DNA of 64,000 nucleotides from Diploscapter coronatus (GCA_964036155.1 OZ038423.1:44097249-44161248); one strand, 5' to 3'; shown: positions 1 to 12,174, numbered from the stretch's first letter. Numbers and translations: made by a program. The notes: generated by a model not told the origin, from the letters alone.

Positions 1-239
1 CCGATTTAGACAGAATCTAAAAAATCTAGAAAAACGATTTAAAAAATGTTTTTTTTTTCTAAAATTCGAATGAAAATCAAAAATTTAATGGACAGAAGCG
101 TATATTTTAGAAAGCTATAATTATATAAATTACACCTGTTAGGTTTTGAAACGCAAAAATTCACAAGTTTAAGTTATTCTGAAGCCGCTTTGTTAAATAG
201 GATATTAGCACTATCGATTTACTGTAAACCTAAACAATT

Positions 240-2198
240 ATGGAAACACCCATCTGGAAATCTTACTTCAATGTATCATTATGTCTGATTTCGTTGATCG
301 TCTACATTTGCCTGCTGAGAATACTGAAATCGTCAAATAACTATCGGTTCAAAACCACGTTTTTCGTCATGTTTTCCGTTATCGGTAGGAAAAATTGATA
401 AAAGTTTACGAAAGAAACTCCTAACTTTAGGAAAATGTGATTTAATACTGTTATCTTTCACCACACTTTATTATGTTTTCGCAATTTACAAGAACAATTT
501 ACGTATGTGATTAATAAATCCTACAATATTTCAGCAATTTTAATTTAGAAAAAGTCGAAAATAATGCGACTTACGGTATTTTGTATCTAGTTACCAATCT
601 TTGGATATACGTGCTAAATTCGCAACATATCATTTCCGTTCTAGGGCGATTAGTTCTTGCGGTAAATCGATGGACGGCAACCTGTTATTCACAGACCTAT
701 GCAAAGGTTAGAATTCTTTTCCTTCAAATCATAATTTATTCACACTTAATTTTCGTCGGTGATTGAAGAAATTGATTTTTCAAATGATAAGCTTTCCATT
801 TTTGATCAATTCCTATGAACATCGCAATTAGAGAACTAAAGCATTAATATTTTGAGAATAAGGTTTAAAGGAAAAAAATATTATTAATGATCGATAACTT
901 GAGACGAAATAAACGATGCGCGAATTCGAATATGCAAAGTGGGCATTGCGTACCTACAAGCAGTCGTCAGTCATTTCTTGAGGATCAATGAATTGTCGTC
1001 TACTCGTTTGCAAACAACTTACTAATTTTCTTGCCTTTTAGTTTGTCTCAATTTACCGATCATTGACAAGAATATCAAAATGTATAATGCACCCATGTTC
1101 GATATAAAAACTTTCCAAATCAAATACTTTCTTCAGATTTGGACCGCAAAACGAATTCGAGGAATTTTAGCAACCATCATTATCTACGGTTATTGCACCG
1201 CATTCTTTCCAGCTTCAGGAATCGTCTATCAAATTTCTTCTGTCAGAAATTTTATATTTCATCCAAAAATGAAGATACTTTAATTTCAGATGAGCCAATG
1301 GTCTCTTGTGATAAGTCTAATAGCGTACGAGGGTGTCGTGATAACGATGATCATCTCCATTTTACAAAATGCTCGCAAAACCAAAGAATTCGCATTCAAA
1401 GAAAAGGTGTGTCAAAGCTCGGGATAATATCATAAATCATTGAAGACTAAAAATCTAATATGAAGTCATTGTTTTGGTGAATTGAAATTAAAAGTATTCG
1501 GATGCGGAGTGATTTGTAGCAAAATTTCGAGGAGAATTCCCGTAAGTTTTTCTGCAAAACGCTCACGCCCAAAATATTCAATAATTTCGATTAGAAAAAA
1601 AAACTAATGAGAATTATTTCCAGAGCCTTATTATTGTGACTATTGTACAAGCCCTGGCTAACAGTATTGTGTTATGCGGAGAACTTCTTATTGGATACAT
1701 CAATGAATTATTTGTCGAACGAAGTTTCTATCGGGATTATCTAATACCGATTTACGATAATATTGTGAGTTAAATAATTTTATAAAACTGAGTGAATGCA
1801 ACTCAAGCTTTGTCGTTACTGAAATCTGAAATCTGCAATCTAAGCCCATTAAGATAACTCATTTTTAATTCTGACTTTAAATAAAATTTTAAAGTCAGAA
1901 TTTTGATAGATTTATTAAAATCGAGGAATTTACGTATCTAAAAATTCGGATAATCATCCTTATTCTTTTTTTTTAATTTCAGTTTTCGTATTTGAGAATT
2001 TATCCGGTGTGTCTGACACCGTTTTTATTCCTAGTCGTTCCTGCAGTCAGGGAGGAAATTCTGACCTGTGGAGGTCGATGGCGTCCGAAAGTCAAACCTT
2101 CGAGCATCCGAATTTTCGAACGAACCCAACAGACAAATATTACACCCTCGGCGGGACTCGCTTCTGTTGATTCGATTCAAATGACGAAAATTATATGA
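240..2198 (+). CDS. 7TM chemoreceptor, Srv/Srg-like (spliced)
   Basis: Multi-exon serpentine receptor, probably a plasma-membrane chemosensory GPCR. Starting at ATG 240 the first exon encodes a hydrophobic TM1 stretch (LCLISLIVYICLL). Later exons carry a helix ending in LGRLVLAVNRWTA followed by IWTAKR, which resembles the NRF-A-I...IW motif after TM3 in Srv/Srg receptors, then a TM4 exon near 1139-1245. A TM5 exon lies at 1290-1407, a TM6 exon at 1623-1767, and the last exon (1982-2198) ends TM7 with VPAVREEILTCGG and a polar tail. Donors and acceptors at most junctions are canonical and in phase. The junction between exon 1 and the exon near 535 does not keep frame with the obvious GT at 385, so the 5' end may need another exon or a different start. 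Subfamily is inferred from motif memory only; the 7TM call is firmer. Confidence 0.6.
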
Positions 2199-2516
2199 TT
2201 TTATTTGCGATTTTTTTTCTCTTAAATCAGGGGCCCATCTTCATTGAGTCAATTGTTGATTCATCCAAGATGCAGATGTTGTCGTCGTCATCAGGTCATT
2301 AGAATTGCAAGTTGATGGACAGACAGTCGCTGATCAGACATTTTCATGAAATTGTCAAATTTGCATGGAAAAATACGAAATTTACGATCGAAAAATGAAC
2401 AGCAAACATTAAAGAGAGTTAATTGGCCAATTATCTGGCTAATTAGGTGCAATATTCAATTAGTTGGAGACAATAAATTAACTACTCTTCGTTTTCAAAC
2501 ATTGAAGATAAATATG

Positions 2517-2770
2517 CTCTGCTATTCTCGTGATTAGATTCTGTAACCAACAACAACAATTTAATAATGGAACTTCTAATTTTCAATTTAACCTGGAGTA
2601 ATTACTGTATTTTTTTTGTTTTATTTCAGAAGAAACTAGATTAATTCTGGTAAGAATCAGCAATAATGAGAATCTATCAAAATCGCGTCAAAATACCATC
2701 TTCGACGTGCAATGACATTTTTCGTATATTAGTCTATTTAAAATATCAATTTCATTTGCTAGTAAAGTTA
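2517..2770. repeat. Downstream repeat shared with 12.2-12.7 kb
   Basis: Sequence after the first receptor gene recurs in the same orientation at 12175-12690, including GCTCTGCTATTCTC and ATGACATTTTTCGTATATTA. The 12-kb copy carries about 270 extra bases near 12235-12500. It may be an old dispersed element or a duplicated gene tail. The 300 bases before it (2199-2516) hold nothing I can identify. Confidence 0.6.
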
Positions 2771-3220
2771 TTTTTAACTTGAATTTCCCTGTTTTACGTT
2801 TCTGCACCTGTATAAACGATATTTAGAATATAAAATATCAGCTCATATGATATTCTGTGAAAAATACTGCTTTTCATAAATAATAAATAACTTGTCTGTA
2901 AATCTAAACACAAAGCACGAAATAAAAATTATAGATTTCTCTTTAACATTTTAAACGACTACCAAATAACCGCATATTCATTAAATATCAGATCGTACCT
3001 TTCACTCATTACAAGTTTTATTGATAAAGGGTAAAATTATTGTTATCTTCAGTTTTTTTTTTTCTGAAAACTTATTATCAAGTAACATATTTGATGTTTA
3101 ACGATGACAATATTAGATGGAAAAGTCTGGTGAATACTCATTTCTGGAAAACATTCGCTTCTCATAGTGGAGAGCAAGAGTTAGGAAACACAACATTTTC
3201 AATATATATTATGGACTGTG

Positions 3221-3386
3221 AGGAAGTAGACACTGCACACTCTTTGCAACTCTTCTGTCTTAGATCAACCCCCAAAAATAGTGGACACGCTGAAGAGACG
3301 AAAGAGATAACAACGAAAAGGGAGAAGGAAAGGAGAGGTGTGGCTCGTGCAAAAGCGAGCTGCAAAAAGTACAGTATCTACCTTCC
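3221..3386. mobile_element. Foldback element, family of 16.8-16.9 kb
   Basis: The ends form an imperfect inverted repeat of about 30 bp: GGAAGTAGACACTGCACAC on the left and GTACAGTATCTACCTTCC on the right. The centre is purine-rich. The right arm shares CAGTATCTACCTTC with a second foldback ending near 16930, so this is a small dispersed non-autonomous family. No target duplication was identified. Open frames across it are unlikely to be genes. Confidence 0.45.
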
Positions 3387-3628
3387 CAGATTCCATAATA
3401 ATAAATATCTCTTCATTAAATATTAATGGAATTCTAAAGTCGATGATATTTTACTTGCATCAAGACGAAGGAAATGGAATAAATAGATTTTGTTTCTAAT
3501 GTCGTTCTAATTCACCTGTCGATTGAAGTATATAACTTGAAGTTTTCTAGAACGTATCAGACAAAGCGCGATAAATTTCGACTCTATTGGTGCTTATAAA
3601 ATTCTCTAATTTTTAACTAATTTTACCT

Positions 3629-6600
3629 ATGGAGTTGGAAGAATATATTAATAACGGTAAGATATATTAATTTAAGGAATAAAAAATCTCTCCATAATAA
3701 TATCACTATATGAAAAATTTTGTAGTCTTAATTAAAATATGATTTTTCAGTATTAGATGTTATTGAACCCATTAAACAGAATGAATATTTTTACTTTGTG
3801 TTTATCATTGTCTTAATTATATGTATTTTTTCAATTATACCTAATCTACTGTTAGGAATTTCCGACAGCGAATTATTGGAATTAAAGGAGGTAATTTGAC
3901 TTAATTGATAAATATCATAAAATTATTGATTATAGGCGCCTTATTATCCAATATATTATCAAATGAGACGATTGGCAGATTACCTTGTGGTTGTGTTAGT
4001 TGCATTATCATTAACAACGTTGGTCACATTTTTTATTACTGTATTAGTGTTCTATTTGGCTGGTAATTAGCATTCGTTAAAATTCTCTATACAGTGGCGA
4101 CCGAAAGTTTTGAAAAATTATCATTATGAATGCAGACTGATATGTATCATAATTGCGGATTAATTAGAATGAAACTTCGCACACATATTCTTCTCTGCTG
4201 TAATACTTTTTCATTCATTGGGGTATAGAAATACCTTGACTTCCGAACATTGTATTAATTCTCCTAGCATGATTGAGATTTTAGAGATTAGGAGATAGTC
4301 CATGTTCAACACTCAACATAGAGAGTATGCAGGTCCAATAATGTAGTGAGAGGGAACAGGAGAAAGCAAGCTTGCAGTTAGGTGTCGTTCAGGGAGGAAA
4401 TAGAAGAGATGGTGCAATTCATTCACATGCAAATGCTAGGATTAACTTATGACTTTTAGCATATGGAAGATAGAACAATGATTTGTATTTTCCTACTTTT
4501 ATTTATTCATGCTGGTCGACTAAATAATTCGATAAAACAAAAATTAGGTGAAATACAATAGGATGGACAGAGCCTGAGCTCTGCCTAGGGGTGGACGGAG
4601 GAATCCTCTAGATAAGATTGGAAAGGGACTTTCATGGCAAGGGGAGGAGCATGCAAAGTTAGAGATGAGAGAGTTAGGGATAGAGACAGTGATTGTAATC
4701 ACAGTTCGATCCCGTTACACTGGATTGAGAATTCTTGCCAATTTCCACTCAAATTTATCTACAATTATTGGTCCTACCAAGCTACATTCATAATCGCAAT
4801 TGTTCCAAACTTTTGACCGCCACTGTACACTAATTTTTAGAAAAGTAATTTAGACTTACATGAGAACAATCCTAATGATATAATTATCCTTTTGGTAAGA
4901 AGTTCGCAAATGACGAAATGAGTTCTTGAATTGGAAACGTTTGAAGTTCGCTTATTGCCTCCACTATTTCATAAATACTCTCGATTTAAAACGTCATACT
5001 ATCATTTTCTCATTTCATCATATCGTCATATATACAAAAAGCTATTTCATCATTCCATTAATTACAGGTTGTCTTATTGCTAACTGTATATGCTTGGGTG
5101 CAAGCTATCATATTTGTGTGTTATGTCTTCATTTGCCTCGCCTTCTTGATTCCGATAGTGAGTTCAGCCGTAGCATTGCTTAGCATCTGCCTTATTATCC
5201 AACGACTTGTGCTCACATATGAACTACCACGCCTAACAAATCTGCTTACCAAGTAAGTGAAAAACCATTTGCACTATTAATATAATGAAAATTGCAGGGA
5301 TAACTTGAAAAGGATCATTCGTTGCATTATGTCGCTTGCGATGATTCTAAATCTAGTGAATTTTATTATTATGATCATGTTTATGTTTAACTATAAAAAA
5401 TTCGAATATGGACTAATTCTAATTGTAAGTTGTAGACATCACGTTTTCAATACCTTAACCATGTGTAAAGTGTTATGATTAGAGAGGCCAAGTCTACTTC
5501 TTTAAAGGGAGAGAAAGAACGCATGAAGTTTTCCGACTTTTCAATTATCGTTAATTAGTTGGTAATTTCATGAAACCAAAACATCAAATAGGGTAATAAA
5601 TGGGTCCGAAATGATGGCGTCGTTGGTTTGTCGAAAAAAGTCACTTGGCCTCTCTAGTTATGATACAATAGGAGACAAAAGTTTCGAGTCACCTATCCTC
5701 TATCCCTGTGTCAATGTTTAGAAAAGTCGCTTGCACTTCTTCAGATTTGGCTGAGATTTAGCACAATTTCATGTTTTCCACGTGAATGTGTTTTCAAAAA
5801 TTCAGCTAATTCAATCAGTGCAGAGTGCAGATTTTAGAATTTTTAATGTCGACACAGAATGAGAATTATCCAGTAATTTTATTCGACACTGTGATAACCC
5901 TTCTTACGTTACTTCGTTCTATTTTGTTTTTTGGTGCACTAAAAAGCGTATAATAATTCAACATATTTAGGTATCATCCTCATCTTTGGATATTCTGGCT
6001 CTTTTTGGATCGCTTCTCTACTTTGCTCTATATTTCAAGTTTCGCGCTTTGACAAGATTATCGACAAATCCTCAACATCAAGCCGATAATCGAAGGATAT
6101 TATATGTCATGATACCTTTATACGTGCAATATGTAAGCAAATTAACACACAATTGGTTTATTTGATCTCTTTGGCTGTTAAACTCGGACGTCACAGGGAC
6201 AGGATGCAAAACCTGATCCGGGATGCCCTTTAAGGCTTAACTTTTTAGTTGAGCTTTTACAAATATCAATTCAACTCTAATTCATCGTGGTTATAACATT
6301 GTCGAAGAAATGATAATGCATTGAGACTGAGATCAGTGAGAAAAAGATTTAAGGAACGCTTTAATCCGAAGATAATAAACAGGGAACGGTGACCGTGCAT
6401 CAAAATATTTGGTGCGCAGTGGCATACGCCCATTTTGTGGATAGGGGTTACTGCCAGTACAACTAAATTCGTTTTTTTTCTATTGAGTGATTTGATTTAT
6501 GACATTTGAAATTATAATTATTTCATATACAAAAATAATCATAAAAATTAATTTAGATATCAACGATCAGCTCATCAGTATTACGGTTATATTATAGTAA

Positions 6601-6973
6601 TAATTTAAAATATTCAAAATGAAACAAAACTTTAAGAGCCAAATGCGGACAACATTTTCCAGCTATATGGATCTACTTTCCTATATTCACGATTACTTGA
6701 CGCATGTTTGTCGTGCATAACTGTACCACTTTCGTTTATAGTTGCCAGTCCGAAACGACGCCAGGCCATTAGACAATATTTCTCGAAAATGTATGAAATT
6801 ATAATATTAAAAATGAAAAATTTCTAGGTGTTAATTGAGTAATTCTTAATTCATCTGACATGAATTTCAGAAGGAACAATAGACTGAGACCTTTGACGTC
6901 CATGATCAGCCGCAATAATCGTAATAACCAGATTTATTCACTATCGAATCAAAATATAGCTACAATTGCATAA
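3629..6973 (+). CDS. 7TM GPCR-like chemoreceptor (spliced)
   Basis: A second serpentine receptor. ATG 3629 starts a short exon (MELEEYINN) that splices in phase to an exon with TM1 (FIIVLIICIFSIIPNLLLG), then an exon with LADYLVVVLVALSLTTLV. After a transposon-loaded intron come exons at about 5067-5252 (VYAWVQAIIFVCYVFI), 5299-5426 (MILNLVNFIIMIMFMF), 5971-6132 (LDILALFGSLLYFALYF), 6662-6790 and 6871-6973. The last encode TM7 with PLSFIVASPKRRQAIRQYF and the tail ending NIATIA. From the 5.3-kb exon onward all phases agree. The junction between 4066 and 5067 is not resolved and may hide one exon near 4930-5020. I see seven or more hydrophobic helices but cannot assign a nematode subfamily with confidence. 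Confidence 0.6.
4092..4825. mobile_element. Tc1/mariner-type MITE in receptor intron
   Basis: A 734-bp non-autonomous element flanked by TA on both sides (4090-4091 and 4826-4827). The 44-bp ends are inverted repeats with roughly three quarters identity: left CAGTGGCGACCGAAAGTTTT, right end reverse-complemented CAGTGGCGGTCAAAAGTTTG, and both arms reach an ATTATGAATG block. CAGT-type ends plus a TA duplication are typical of Tc1/mariner. No transposase frame is present. Confidence 0.75.
5480..5656. mobile_element. hAT-type MITE with perfect 8-bp TSD
   Basis: A 177-bp element with perfect 14-bp terminal inverted repeats (TAGAGAGGCCAAGT ... ACTTGGCCTCTCTA). It is flanked by identical 8-bp duplications GTTATGAT at 5472-5479 and 5657-5664. 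The TAGAG end fits the hAT YARNG consensus and 8 bp is the hAT duplication length. It sits in an intron of the 3.6-7.0 kb receptor gene and encodes nothing. Confidence 0.85.
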
Positions 6974-7540
6974 TAAATGTTAAATTTCTAACCTTAATGA
7001 ATGATCTTTAAATATTATCTCATGAAATATGCTTGTGATAAACCTAGTTCATAAATAAATAATTTGTCTAAATCTAAACACAAAATAAAATGCCAGCCTT
7101 CTTTCTAGTCAATATGCCAAAATTTCAACATTGATGCTCCATTTCCTCAAGGAATGCATGATATATCGATTAACAGATTTCTGTATTTTAGTCCATTTTA
7201 TCTCACTTGCAGTGTCTCTTCTTAGCTCAATCACTAATGCCATAAAAGGACGTTAGAAATATAAGCTGTGATATCCAAGCGATCTGGAATAATATCCATC
7301 AAAAAGTGGACACTCACTCTCGTCTTTCTGCAATTATCCGAGAAAATCTTTCGCCTTTTACTAAAGATTTCCGTGCAGGAAGACAAACATGAGCTTTTTG
7401 ATTTTTTGGAATCCCCTTGGAAAAGGGGAATAAAGATAAAGAAATAGACATGAAACACTAAGATTTGAAGTTATCACTTTCAAATTACAGATGGGTCATC
7501 ATATTATATCAGTTCACCTGTTTAAATTTGGGAGATTGAA
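6974..7540. other. Intergenic, no gene seen
   Basis: 3' flank of the receptor gene. It includes a short hairpin near 7410-7430 (TCCCCTTGGAAAAGGGGA). I see no coding or repeat signature beyond that. Confidence 0.4.
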
Positions 7541-8430
7541 ACGATGAAATAGCTTTAATTCGTTTACTTTTTTACATCTGAACATTCAGTATTGCAGTAT
7601 TAGAGCTACAAATCTAGAAATGTTCAAAATGTTCCAGTCAACTAGTCAAAAATGTAACCAGATCAAGAGATCACGAGTATGCTTTGACAGGATTCCAAGT
7701 ATTCGATGGTTCAAGTTTCAAAAATACGTAATTTCGTTATCTTCCATTTTACCAATCTTCTAAATATTGATAACTTTTTATGACCTCTCACTTTGAGAGG
7801 TGATCCAAAATTCAACTGCGACCGAATAAGGTCGACGCAAGTATTACCTCGCTCAAAAAACTCTTGAGGACGATACAGTCTCAAACTCGATAGAATTCCC
7901 ATCCCTGAGCTAAATTCTAAATTCTAGCCTGTGATGATTTAGGCGAAATTGGAAAGTGAATTTCTAACTAGTCGAATGAAAGTGGGAGCACGAGGAAGGT
8001 GGAGGGAGAGAAAGATGCCTCGCCTACTGAGATTTAGCGCAGGGAGGGAAAGTATATTGGGGATGAGATTCGAAATCATCTCAATACGAGATCTTTGAGG
8101 TAAATTCTAAGAACGACCTCCACGGTTGTTAAAGAAATTTTGGAACGCTTTCCAATGGAGAGCCATAAATATCGTAAAATTGTAAAATCAAAATAATAGA
8201 ATTATCAATAAAAAAATGGATAAAATAAACCTAAAATCGACAAAATCAGTCAGGAATTGGGATTTCATTGTTATATTATTATTTTATTATTCGTTATTTC
8301 GTTCAAGACATCGATAAGTCGAGTCGTCAAAATGTCGAATTATCAGATCAAGACTTTGAAATCTTGAAATAGAGTAGAGGAATTGTCTAATTTTCTGATA
8401 ATTGTATAAATTCATGGTATGTCGAATCAA
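7541..8430. repeat. Dispersed repeat A, copy 1 (pair 17369-18275)
   Basis: About 890 bp recurring in the same orientation at 17369-18275 with high similarity from GAAATAGCTTTAATT to AAATTCATGGTATG. Copy 2 begins just after the U2-like RNA gene. The most conserved block contains an SL-RNA-like sequence with an Sm-like site, annotated separately. No target duplications or terminal repeats were found, so the spreading mechanism is unknown. Confidence 0.75.
8078..8163 (+). ncRNA. Candidate SL-RNA-like sequence with Sm-like site
   Basis: The 3' half matches the SL RNA genes at 46.8 and 47.1 kb. It has AAATTTTGGAACGCTTTCC followed by a hairpin, GCTTTCC (8147-8153) pairing with GGAGAGC (8157-8163). 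About 36 bases 5' of the Sm-like site lies a splice-donor-like GAG|GTAAAT at 8099-8101, the SL donor position. The 22 bases before it (ATCTCAATACGAGATCTTTG then AG) resemble SL1 only at TTTGAG and form their own ATCTC/GAGAT hairpin. It could be a divergent trans-spliced leader RNA or an SL pseudogene carried in a repeat. The 17.9-kb copy keeps the donor, Sm-like site and 3' hairpin. No proximal element matching that of the SL1 gene is seen. Confidence 0.4.
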
Positions 8431-8512
8431 TCATCCTAGTGAATTCGGGTTTATTTTCTTCTACTTTAATTCCTTAAATTTCACCTTATCTGTTTATCTT
8501 TACATCACTATA

Positions 8513-9806
8513 AAACGACGATTCTAGATATTTTCATCTCTTTTTATTTCAAGCACCTAAATACTAAACAAATTAAATGTAGCTAATCGAATTTTAGCCT
8601 TTCCTTAGAAAGTAACCTATTCAACAGTCGGGCAGTCATTCTTTCAAATTCTCTTGGTAGCCTGCTGTAGTTTTTACCGTGAGTTTATCATTACTAATTT
8701 GTATGATTGCTTGGAGAGAACGTCGATATTCAAAATTGCGCTATTCGTCTCGTCTCTCTTCTATTCGACTCACTATTTCGCTCCAAGTTCGATTTCGAAT
8801 TGCTGCAAGAATATCGATTTTCTTCCCAATCAACGATACAAAGACTTTAAAACAATGGGACGATTTGCGAACAGTCACGTTTCATTTTCATTACGGATTT
8901 ACTGATTTTACTCAAATTCGAATAAAAGTAATTCGTAAATCCTTCCTTAACATTGCATGTTGGGTAGCATTAGATAGGATGGATAATCGCATAGTAAAAC
9001 TCATAATTATCGACGAAATAATCTGTCTGTAAACTGAATCACTTACGGTGTTTTGACCAGTCCGGTGTCATTCTTTTTTTGTTGAAAAATTGAATAAAAC
9101 TTTTCATTTAATGATAACTTTTAAAGTGTTTTTCTCTGAAATATTCTAAAAAGTAATTTCATCAATAATCTCTCGACATCTTCGAAAGAGGCGAGGGTGA
9201 GGGACATGTTTGGTAAGGCCTGAATATCCTTTATTATTCCAAAATTCCATTATCATCATCAGAAATATCCCAAATAACAACATCATCTACAGAATATCAT
9301 TCAGCACCACCTACATGACTTCAATCAATAATAGATCAGCATTCGTCATTAGTTCATTCATTTTAGTTTTAGAAACGAAAATCTCACATTTTTCATCAAC
9401 AATACCACTCATCTAAGTCAGTAATAGATCAAAATTCATTCATTTTATAAGAGAAAGCTCAGATTTTTCATCAACAACGCCCGACACCCGTCATCTATTC
9501 CACTTCCATCAACCAATCAGCCAATGCAGACTATTCACCGGAAAAACTCCATCTTCACTAAAAACGATCTTAATAGTCACTCATCAATAATAAATCCAAA
9601 TTCTTCATTCCTGCTTGCATGAACGTCTCCATTCTCCCGCTATCTTTCAGGAGGTGGATTATGCTTCACATATTCAGCTAAAATCAAAACATAATTCCAA
9701 TATCTTCCGAACAGAGTTCAATTCGTCTCAAATCGACTCAATTCGACTCGGTTCACCTTGTAATCTCTAAACGAAATTACAAAATCTCACAAATTCCATC
9801 AACAAT
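8513..9806. repeat. Dispersed repeat B, copy 1 (pair 36181-37394)
   Basis: About 1.2-1.3 kb recurring in the same orientation at 36181-37394, from GACRATTCTAGATAT to CACAAATTCCATCAACAAT. The 3' part contains several CTCACATTTTTCATCAACAA-type motifs related to the degenerate array at 10.5-11.0 kb. Several frames are open for about 100 codons but are not conserved between copies, so I call no gene. Confidence 0.75.
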
Positions 9807-9952
9807 ACTTACTTCTATCTATCCCACTAAATCAGCACACGTTTCATTCAAACTGAAGATCCAGAATTCATACTACATCTACCGAGAATTTTATAAATTC
9901 CATTCAAATTTCATTCAAATACATTAAATAAACTCCATAAAACATTAGTTAA

Positions 9953-10274
9953 TGTTGTACTCCCCGGATGGGGTGTCAGTCAGAACTCGTATTCGTACAA
10001 GTTTTTATTTAGTACAACATCGGGAAAAGACAATTCAGGAGAATTGGAAGACCGACTGTCCTACAGGAGGGCAGGGGGGTAGACTGACTATTAAGAGGAG
10101 AATGGTCAATCAATAATTGTTAATGGTCAGGGAATAGAGATAACTACTAAAGAAGAGGGAGAAGAGTTGTAGATGGAATGAGCAGTGTCGTTAGGCGGCA
10201 CTGCTAGGAGAGAGATTAGGGGGAAAGGTGAGAGATGATAGAAATAGTGAATGGAATAGAGTGAGCCTCTAACA
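9953..10274 (-). mobile_element. Solo LTR with 5-bp TSD
   Basis: A 322-bp segment beginning TGTTGTACTCCCC and ending CCTCTAACA (TG...CA on both strands). It is flanked by identical 5-bp duplications GTTAA at 9948-9952 and 10275-10279. Read on the minus strand it has an AATAAA signal about 60 bases before the 3' end, supporting that orientation. No internal retrotransposon coding flanks it, so it is a solo LTR left by LTR-LTR recombination. Family (Gypsy, BEL/Pao or other) cannot be told. Confidence 0.8.
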
Positions 10275-10529
10275 GTTAAATACACGGTATTTCTAATTTC
10301 TAACTTTCATCGCTTAAAATAACTTTCTTAAAACCCCATTTACTCCACTTCTCAACCCTGGAACAAGTGCTGCCCTACTGTATTTAGTGATTTTAGTGAT
10401 TAGACAGTAAAACCGAAATATACTCAGGGAGAACTTCCAACTACTTGATACTTTATTCCATACCAAAGTATAAAATGAACAAGGAGAAGAGGGTAACTGA
10501 GTGGACAAGGGGACTGCCATCTTAAATAC

Positions 10530-11000
10530 CAGATGGAAGCACAAATACTCGGATTTTTCATCAGCACTATTCCCACCCATCTCGGAAAACCAAATTCTTA
10601 GATTTTTCATCAATACCATTCCCACTCATCTCGAACAACAAATACTCGGATTTTTTATCAATAATATGCTCATTTTTAAAGACAAAATCTCACATTTTTC
10701 ATCAACAATACTCACTTTTGAAAACAAACGTCCAATTGTTGTATCTCCACCACTCGTTTCATATGATAAATTCATATAATAAAAGCTCAGATTTTGCATC
10801 AGCAATATACTCATTTCTAAAGACATCTTCAGATTTTTCAAAACAATTTCAGAACAAACGCCTACTTTTTGGATCTATATCATCCATTTCATACAATAAA
10901 TACTCACATTTTGCATCAGCACTGCACATCTTAGAAGCAAAAGCTCACATTTTTCATCAGCACCACTTATTTCACAAACAAACACTCACTTTTTCCATTT
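10530..11000. repeat. Degenerate ~60-bp repeat array
   Basis: The motif ACTC(A/G)(C/G)ATTTTTCATCA(A/G)CA recurs about every 45-80 bases (for example near 10545, 10595, 10645, 10690, 10785, 10905 and 10945). Spacers contain CCCACTCATCTC or GAAAACAAACG. The same motif occurs inside repeat B. Open frames across the array (for example 10718-11092) reflect the lack of stops in the repeat, not a recognised protein. Confidence 0.55.
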
Positions 11001-11182
11001 TGACAACTAAAAAACTGCTGAGAATTGACATAATGAACATAATTCATCCCATCAAAATAGGCATATCAGAGCTCAAATATCGCCCTTCTTGAACATCCAA
11101 ACACCATGGTGCAACTCCAATCCCCGATATATCCATTTATCCACCAGATACACAAATAATCAGAGTTAAACCGAGAGTAGAA

Positions 11183-11268
11183 TAGGGTTAGGGATAGGTT
11201 AGGATAGGCTAGGCTTAGGATAGACTAGGCTAGGGTTAGGCTGAGGATAGGCTAGGGTAGGGTAGGAA
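11183..11268. repeat. Degenerate telomere-like hexamers
   Basis: A run of GGTTAGG, GGATAGG, GGCTAGG and GGCTTAGG units is related to the nematode telomere repeat TTAGGC, with exact or near units such as GGGTTAGGCTG and TAGGCTTAGG. It looks like a decayed interstitial telomeric tract, about 130 bases upstream of a SINE-like element. Confidence 0.6.
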
Positions 11269-11310
11269 TAAAATAAAGTAAAAAATAAAAATGTTATATT
11301 ATACTCTCCG

Positions 11311-11585
11311 GGTGTAAAAATAACTAACGCTTTCTCGATGCCTTTTCCCGCCTAGTTTTGCCTAGAAGAACAGCCGAAGGTAAGACCGGACGAACATCGG
11401 CTCGATGGTGTAGTGGCATCACATTAGTCTAACACACAGCTGTTGTAAAGCACTAAGGGTCCCCAGATCGAAGCTGGGTCGAGTCATAGTTTTTGCAAAA
11501 ATTCCCGAGGCATTTGGGCCTAAGACGTCCGTATTTAGCGTTTATTATCCAACTTTAGCCAAACTTCGCAAAAAAAAAGCTTTTT
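11311..11585 (+). mobile_element. tRNA-derived SINE-like element, copy 1
   Basis: About 270 bp, present again in inverse orientation at 42066-42321 and 61108-61385. The core at 11399-11486 folds as a tRNA. The acceptor stem is GGCTCGA with TCGAGTC and a following A. There is a D-arm with A box TGGTGTAGTGG (11406-11416). The T-arm is CCCAG/CTGGG with B box GATCGAAGC (11466-11474). The anticodon stem is TTAGT/ACTAA, closing a loop of 23 nt instead of 7, as if an intron were kept after a CTAACA loop start (AAC, valine-like). Unlike ordinary tRNA genes, about 85 bp of 5' and 95 bp of 3' flank are also conserved between copies. The 3' end is an A run followed by T residues (Pol III-type terminator). 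Confidence 0.75.
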
Positions 11586-12174
11586 GACCAACCTAAAAGC
11601 TCATATTATCATTAGAAATAGCATAAAAGTACACAGCGTGCAAAGAATAATCATCACCAGGGATGTCCGGACCCGGACTGGATCCGGTTCGAAAAAAATT
11701 TAAATGTCTGGGTCCCAATTTTTGCGGACCGCGTATATCCCTGTTCATAATGCATAAAATTGTTATCTTGTCTTTTAAACCCATATTATAATAAAAATCT
11801 CAAATCTGATAAAAAATCTTTCATTATTTTAAAACCGATATCACTTTAGGAAGAGTCGCTCATCAGCCATAAATCATATGGTGGTTTCAACCGTTAATCA
11901 CTGAGAATCAACAATCTAAACCTTTTCTTTTTTTGAAAAAATTCGAGTTTTTAACGTTTGTGAAATCAATTATTTTAATTTTAATCGTATTTTTTTATTA
12001 TTATCTCGTTTTATTCTCTTTGAATAATTTACAGAGAATTTGAAATATCTCAGTAATGTATGTAGATAAAATCAGCTCCTGAAATACACTTAATAGAAAA
12101 TAAATGGCATGATTCATCATAAATTTTAATTTTATTATTTCTAAATCATTTAATAATTTTCGAACATTAGAAAT

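Noticed and set aside
10314..11092. Overlapping frames of about 100 codons
   Set aside because: They follow a degenerate tandem repeat and have no recognisable domain or splice structure.
11399..11486. An ordinary tRNA-Val gene
   Set aside because: The fold is tRNA-like but flanks of 85-95 bp are conserved in all three copies and the anticodon loop is 23 nt, so a mobile tRNA-derived element fits better.
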